This document shows, one piece after another, positions 59,817 through 63,400 of a DNA stretch of 63,400 bases (within the stretch, counting starts at the first letter, position 1; each line of letters starts with the position of its first letter). A program made the position numbers and the translations under genes. The stretch is from Phycisphaerales bacterium UBA7812 (GTDB lineage: Bacteria; Planctomycetota; Phycisphaerae; Phycisphaerales; UBA1924), in contig DLBY01000168.1 of NCBI GenBank assembly GCA_002480345.1, positions 3,016-66,415 on the forward strand. The letters run 5' to 3'. Below the pieces are notes generated by a model. It had not been told where the DNA came from and did not search any database. It saw only the letters and a program-made list of their open reading frames with translations.

Positions 59817-60383
59817 ATGCGTGTGAGCGAGGCGAACGGACATCCCCTCCCGGGCTCCCGCGTTGACGGGGACTCCCCGGGTTTCGCGGACGGGCTGTTC
59901 GAGATTGTGCACGATGAGCTCCGTGACCTCGCGGCGAGCATCCACAGAAGGGGCGCGGGGGCGCGCACACTGCAGGCAACGGCGCTTGTCAACGAGACCT
60001 GGCTCAAGCTCGAAGGTCGGCTCGGGGGCGTGCAGGACCGCCAGCACTTTCTCGCGCTTGCGGCTCTCGCGATGCGCCAGGTGCTCGCGGATTACGCGCG
60101 ATCGAAACTGAGAGAGAAGCGCGGCGGCGGGCGGCAGCGGTTCACGATCAGCGTCGAAGCCGAAGCCGGGACGGATCGGGAGTTCGACGCGATCGAGTTT
60201 CACGACGCGTTGGATCGGCTCTCGGAGCTCAACGAGCGTCACGCGCGGGTGGCGGAGCTGCGGCTGCTCGGCTCGCTCCGCGTCCCGGAGATCGCGGAGT
60301 TGCTGGGCGTGAGCGAGCCCACGGTGAAGCGGGACTGGCAGGTAGCGCGGCTGTGGCTCGCGCGTGAGCTGCGGGCGTCGTGA
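59817..60383 (+). CDS. ECF-type RNA polymerase sigma factor
   Basis: A 188-residue sigma factor of the planctomycete ECF-like group. Region 2 starts with ADGLFEIVHDELRDLAASIHRRGAGARTLQATALVNETWLKLEGR (about 23-68) and continues with HFLALAALAMRQVLADYARSKLREKRGGGRQR. Region 4 (about 125-180) holds the helix-turn-helix LRVPEIAELLGVSEPTVKRDWQVARLWLARELR. No anti-sigma gene is next to it. Instead its stop overlaps the start of a Ser/Thr kinase by one base (TGATG). This is a widespread planctomycete pairing in which the kinase is thought to control the sigma factor by phosphorylation; that relation is known for some related groups and inferred here. The upstream 207 bases contain no clear promoter. 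Confidence 0.94.
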   Translation: MRVSEANGHPLPGSRVDGDSPGFADGLFEIVHDELRDLAASIHRRGAGARTLQATALVNETWLKLEGRLGGVQDRQHFLALAALAMRQVLADYARSKLREKRGGGRQRFTISVEAEAGTDREFDAIEFHDALDRLSELNERHARVAELRLLGSLRVPEIAELLGVSEPTVKRDWQVARLWLARELRAS

Positions 60384-63300
60384 TGGATCCGGCGCGGTAT
60401 GCCCGGATCGCGGAGCTGGTCGCCGAGGCGCTCGAGCAGACGGAGTCGTCGCGCGAGGACTGGGTCCGGGCGCGGTGCGGCGATCCTTCTCTCTGCGCGG
60501 ATGTGCTCGAGCTGCTGGCGCTGGAATCGGGAACCTGCGCGTTTTCTGAGGCGGGTGTCGAATCGCGGCGGCGGGAACTCGACCGCTTGTTCGAGACGGC
60601 CGACAGCACGCCCACCGAGGCGACGCTTCCCGAACGGATCGGGGGCTACCGCGTCATCCGCCGGATCGGCGAGGGCGGGATGGGCGTCGTTTTTGAGGCG
60701 GAGCAGGCGAGCCCCCGGCGGCGCGTCGCGGTCAAGGTCGTCGACAGCGTCCGCGCCGGTCGCGGGCTCGAGAAGCGGCTGCGGCAGGAAGCGGAGATCC
60801 AGGGAAGACTGCAGCACCCGGGGATCGCCCAGATCTACGAGGCGGGCGCCGCGCAGGTCGGCGAGTCGATCCGGCCTTTCTTCGCGATGGAGTACATCGA
60901 GGGCGCGTCGCTGACGATGCACGCGCAGGGCCTGGACCGGCGGGGGACGGTTGAGCTGCTCGCGGCGGTCGCGGGTGCGGTTGGGTACGCGCACGCGCGG
61001 GGCGTTGTGCACCGCGACCTCAAGCCTGACAACATCCTTGTGCTCCCTTCGGGACAGCCCAAGGTGCTCGACTTCGGGATCGCCCGCCTCGCGGGGGACG
61101 CGACGATCGGCCTGATGACGATCACCCAGCAGGGGCAGTTCGTGGGGACGATCGGGTACATGGCGCCCGAGCAGTTCACGGGGGACGCGGGAGACGCCGG
61201 CCCGCGGGCGGATGTTTACGCCCTCGGGGTGATCGCGTACGAGCTGCTGGCGCAACGCCCGCCCTTCGAGGTCGCGGGGCTTTCGCTCTCCGCTGCGGTG
61301 CGCGCGATCGAGAGCGGCGTGCCGGTTCCGCTCCGGGCGGTCTGCACCGGCGTCTCGCGCGACCTTGAGACGATCGTGCATCGCTGCCTTGATCCCGAGC
61401 CGGAGAGGCGGTACGCGGACGCGTCCGCGCTCGCGGCGGATCTGCGTCGTTTTCTCGCGGAGCAGCCCATCGTGGCGCGTCCCGCGACGCGGCGTTACCT
61501 CGCGGCGAAGTTCGTCCGGCGGAATCGCCTGCTCGTGGGCGGCGTGGGCGCAACGGTCGCCTCGCTGGCGATCGGGCTCGTCGCGACGGCGTACTTCGCG
61601 TCGGGGCAGCAGCGGGCGAGGCTGGATGCTGAACGCGAGCGAGAGGTCGCGCGGCAGAAGGAACTCGACGCGGTGCGCGGCGTGCTCGCGGGGGCCTCCA
61701 CGCTCGCGGACCGCGGGGAAATCTGGGAAGCGGTGCGGCAGTTGCACGCCGTGTCGGCGACGACGCGGGGCTGGGCGTGGCGGCACACGGCGCTCGGGTT
61801 GCCCTGGGTGATCGAGCCCCCCGGTCCGGGTTCGGGGCTCGTCTCGACGGGTCGACCCCGCCCCGTCTCGTTCGCGGACAACGAGCGGGCGGTCTTCCTG
61901 ACCGATCCGGGGGGCGAAGCGCTCCTGCTGGATGTACCCGCTGGATCGTGGGAGAGGATCGGGACCGAGGCGCGATTTCTGCTCGCGTTAGAACCCCAGC
62001 CCGCGGGCACGGGGGGGGTTCGGCTCTTCGATCGCGCGGGGCGGGCGGGGTTGCTGGATATCGCGACGGGTGAGTTCACCCCTGCCGGTCCTTGGGGATC
62101 TGAACCTCTCGAGCCGCGCCCCGCGGGGGCGTTCGGCGGCGTGGTGATGTCGGCGCCCGATTCGTTGTTGGTGCGCGAGAAGGAGATCGTTGAGTTGCGG
62201 ACGCCGGGCCAACCGGTGTTGAGGTTGGGCGCCGACACGCCCGATGTCCCGCACGCGGGCCCTTGGTGGGAGATCGCGACGCCTGCGGTCGGTTCGCCCT
62301 ACCTCGTTGTGGCGCGGTGGGCGTTGGGAGATCGTGGCGCGGAGATCGTCTGCATCGACCGGCGCACGAACGCTGTCGTGCGGTCTGTTCCCGCGTCCTA
62401 CGGGATCCCGGCGGTCGCGATGGACCAAGACGGCACTCGGGTCTACACACGCAGCGCGACGGGACTTGACATCCTCGCGGTGCCCTCGCTGGAACGCGAG
62501 GGCGCCGTGGAGGGCGTGGGGAGCGCGCTGACGCTCGCGGCCATGCCGAGCGGGGGCGTCGTCTTCGTTGCGCACGAGACCGACCGCGTGCACTTGCTCG
62601 ATCGCAGCGGCGATCTCACGGTGTGGCCCGAAGCGATCGGGGCGCAGAGTTTCCCGAACAGGCCGCGGGTTTCGCCGGACGGCCGACTGCTGCTCGCCTG
62701 CACACCGAACGACTGGCTCCCCTGGATCATCGACACGGCGCATCCGATCGATCCTCGCCTGCGGGGTGTGACGCCGCTTTCGGGGCATGCTTCGTGGGTC
62801 TATCAGGTCGCGGTTTCGGGGGACGGTTCGCTGCTCGCGAGCGCCGCGCCGCGGGGCGATGTGCTGCTGTGGGATCTGCACGGGGGGCGGCTGCTGGCGC
62901 GGGTCCGGCGGGCGGCTCCCGAGGGGATGGGGGCGCTCGCCTTCCAGATGGACGCGCCGCTGCTGTTCGACGAGGCGCGGGACGCGCTGATTTTCGGTGA
63001 GTTCCGGGCGTCCTCGAACAGCATGGGGTTCTCGACGCTCGATCTGCGCACGGGCGAGCGCGCGTGGACCGCTGCAGAGGATCGGGCGGCGTTGCACGAG
63101 CGCCTGGCGGATCGGATCGGCTGGCGGGCCGGCTCGCTCTATCACCACGCGGCGGTGCTGCCTGGTCGGCGGATTCTGGAAGCGACGAGTTCGCGGTATC
63201 GTGCGCAGCGTGTCGTTGTCCGCGAGGCCCGCCGGAACTCGGCGCCCGGCGCGGAGATCGAACTCAGCGCGAGTGCCGCGGAGATCCCGGGCGGGGTCGC

Positions 63301-63400
63301 GGTGCACCCGGACGGGACGCGGTTCGTCTCGGGGGACACGCAACACCTCATCGTGCGCGATGCGCGGACGCTCGAGATCGTCGAGAGGCTCGACGACGCC
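60383..63400 (+). CDS. membrane Ser/Thr protein kinase with WD40-like sensor half, partial
   Basis: The frame is open to the window end (1006 residues seen). After an N-terminal helical region (1-80), a Hanks-type kinase domain spans about 89-370. It has GEGGMGVVFE (97-106), the catalytic lysine in VAVK (Lys118), HRDLKPDN (210-217), DFG (230-232) and APEQ (261-264). One membrane helix (about 393-415) follows, then a heptad-like linker. The rest is a periplasmic domain of beta strands with short SPDGRLL, VSGDGSLLASAA and VHPDGTRFVSGD motifs, like WD40 propellers. It probably senses an envelope signal and regulates the ECF sigma factor encoded directly upstream, to which it is coupled by TGATG. 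The C-terminus lies outside the window. Confidence 0.95.
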   Translation, partial: MDPARYARIAELVAEALEQTESSREDWVRARCGDPSLCADVLELLALESGTCAFSEAGVESRRRELDRLFETADSTPTEATLPERIGGYRVIRRIGEGGMGVVFEAEQASPRRRVAVKVVDSVRAGRGLEKRLRQEAEIQGRLQHPGIAQIYEAGAAQVGESIRPFFAMEYIEGASLTMHAQGLDRRGTVELLAAVAGAVGYAHARGVVHRDLKPDNILVLPSGQPKVLDFGIARLAGDATIGLMTITQQGQFVGTIGYMAPEQFTGDAGDAGPRADVYALGVIAYELLAQRPPFEVAGLSLSAAVRAIESGVPVPLRAVCTGVSRDLETIVHRCLDPEPERRYADASALAADLRRFLAEQPIVARPATRRYLAAKFVRRNRLLVGGVGATVASLAIGLVATAYFASGQQRARLDAEREREVARQKELDAVRGVLAGASTLADRGEIWEAVRQLHAVSATTRGWAWRHTALGLPWVIEPPGPGSGLVSTGRPRPVSFADNERAVFLTDPGGEALLLDVPAGSWERIGTEARFLLALEPQPAGTGGVRLFDRAGRAGLLDIATGEFTPAGPWGSEPLEPRPAGAFGGVVMSAPDSLLVREKEIVELRTPGQPVLRLGADTPDVPHAGPWWEIATPAVGSPYLVVARWALGDRGAEIVCIDRRTNAVVRSVPASYGIPAVAMDQDGTRVYTRSATGLDILAVPSLEREGAVEGVGSALTLAAMPSGGVVFVAHETDRVHLLDRSGDLTVWPEAIGAQSFPNRPRVSPDGRLLLACTPNDWLPWIIDTAHPIDPRLRGVTPLSGHASWVYQVAVSGDGSLLASAAPRGDVLLWDLHGGRLLARVRRAAPEGMGALAFQMDAPLLFDEARDALIFGEFRASSNSMGFSTLDLRTGERAWTAAEDRAALHERLADRIGWRAGSLYHHAAVLPGRRILEATSSRYRAQRVVVREARRNSAPGAEIELSASAAEIPGGVAVHPDGTRFVSGDTQHLIVRDARTLEIVERLDDA

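Noticed and set aside
1..63400. CRISPR arrays, insertion sequences, prophage genes and rRNA.
   Set aside because: No regularly spaced direct repeats, transposase or integrase motifs, phage genes or rRNA sequences were seen.
1..63400. Frequent GCGATCGC-like words, as in HIP1 elements of cyanobacteria.
   Set aside because: They occur in frame as Ala-Ile-Ala and similar codon strings in this G+C-rich DNA, so codon use is a sufficient explanation.

Overview
The window is G+C-rich, gene-dense bacterial DNA that looks like a planctomycete of the class Phycisphaerae. The reasons are PEP-CTERM-like tails ending in ARRRR or MRRRR, C-terminal GC-type dockerin-like modules ending in GCP, zinc-ribbon/membrane proteins with the CPxCLYDLSG..CPECG pattern, three exported sulfatases, an ECF sigma factor fused by overlap to a Ser/Thr kinase with a beta-propeller-like half, and a lysine-rich histone H1-like protein. 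The assignment is inference from gene content; no rRNA is present.

Layout. 1-6.3 kb: the 3' end of atpD, an atypical hypothetical gene in the place where atpC is common, a membrane protein, then leftward genes for a GH9-like exported protein and two PEP-CTERM-like proteins. 6.5-12.1 kb: a putative DNA-binding regulator that diverges from the PEP-CTERM pair across an A+T-rich inverted repeat, followed by housekeeping and accessory genes (DUF1579, APC permease, DUF1569, Eis-like acetyltransferase, EamA-like transporter). 12.3-19.8 kb: leftward genes for zinc-ribbon membrane proteins, an AsmA-like protein, an M32 carboxypeptidase, a large exported dockerin-tagged protein and a squalene-cyclase-like exported protein. 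19.9-26.9 kb: an acidic membrane protein, then a first surface-polysaccharide block (two acetyltransferases, a pyruvyl transferase, a glycosyltransferase) and a sulfatase. 27.3-34.7 kb: two more PEP-CTERM-like proteins, leucyl aminopeptidase, CBS protein, HIT hydrolase, PilZ protein, class II DAHP synthase and the histone-like protein.

34.7-47.2 kb is a second, larger polysaccharide block: a DegT aminotransferase, sulfotransferase-like proteins, two coupled methyltransferases, WsaF-like and GT2 glycosyltransferases, and, leftward, RfbA with an AlgI/AlgX-type O-acetylation pair. Together these predict a surface glycan with amino sugars that is methylated, sulfated, acetylated and possibly pyruvylated. 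tRNA-Ala(UGC) closes the block. 47.4-55.9 kb: an LCAT-like lipoprotein, then a CusCBA/Czc-type metal-efflux operon flanked by two His-rich exported proteins. Its outer-membrane gene and its pump gene each carry one extra base and are split between frames. 56-63.4 kb: two sulfatases behind a LacI-type palindrome, then the ECF sigma factor and the kinase, which runs off the window.

Two large-scale signals cut across the genes. The plus strand is C-richer than G-rich to the left of about 34 kb and mostly the reverse to the right of about 38 kb, in genes of both orientations. Such a switch suits a replication origin or an inversion boundary. The split pump and outer-membrane genes are either sequence errors, a decaying operon, or (for the pump) a natural two-subunit RND transporter cut at its internal repeat boundary.
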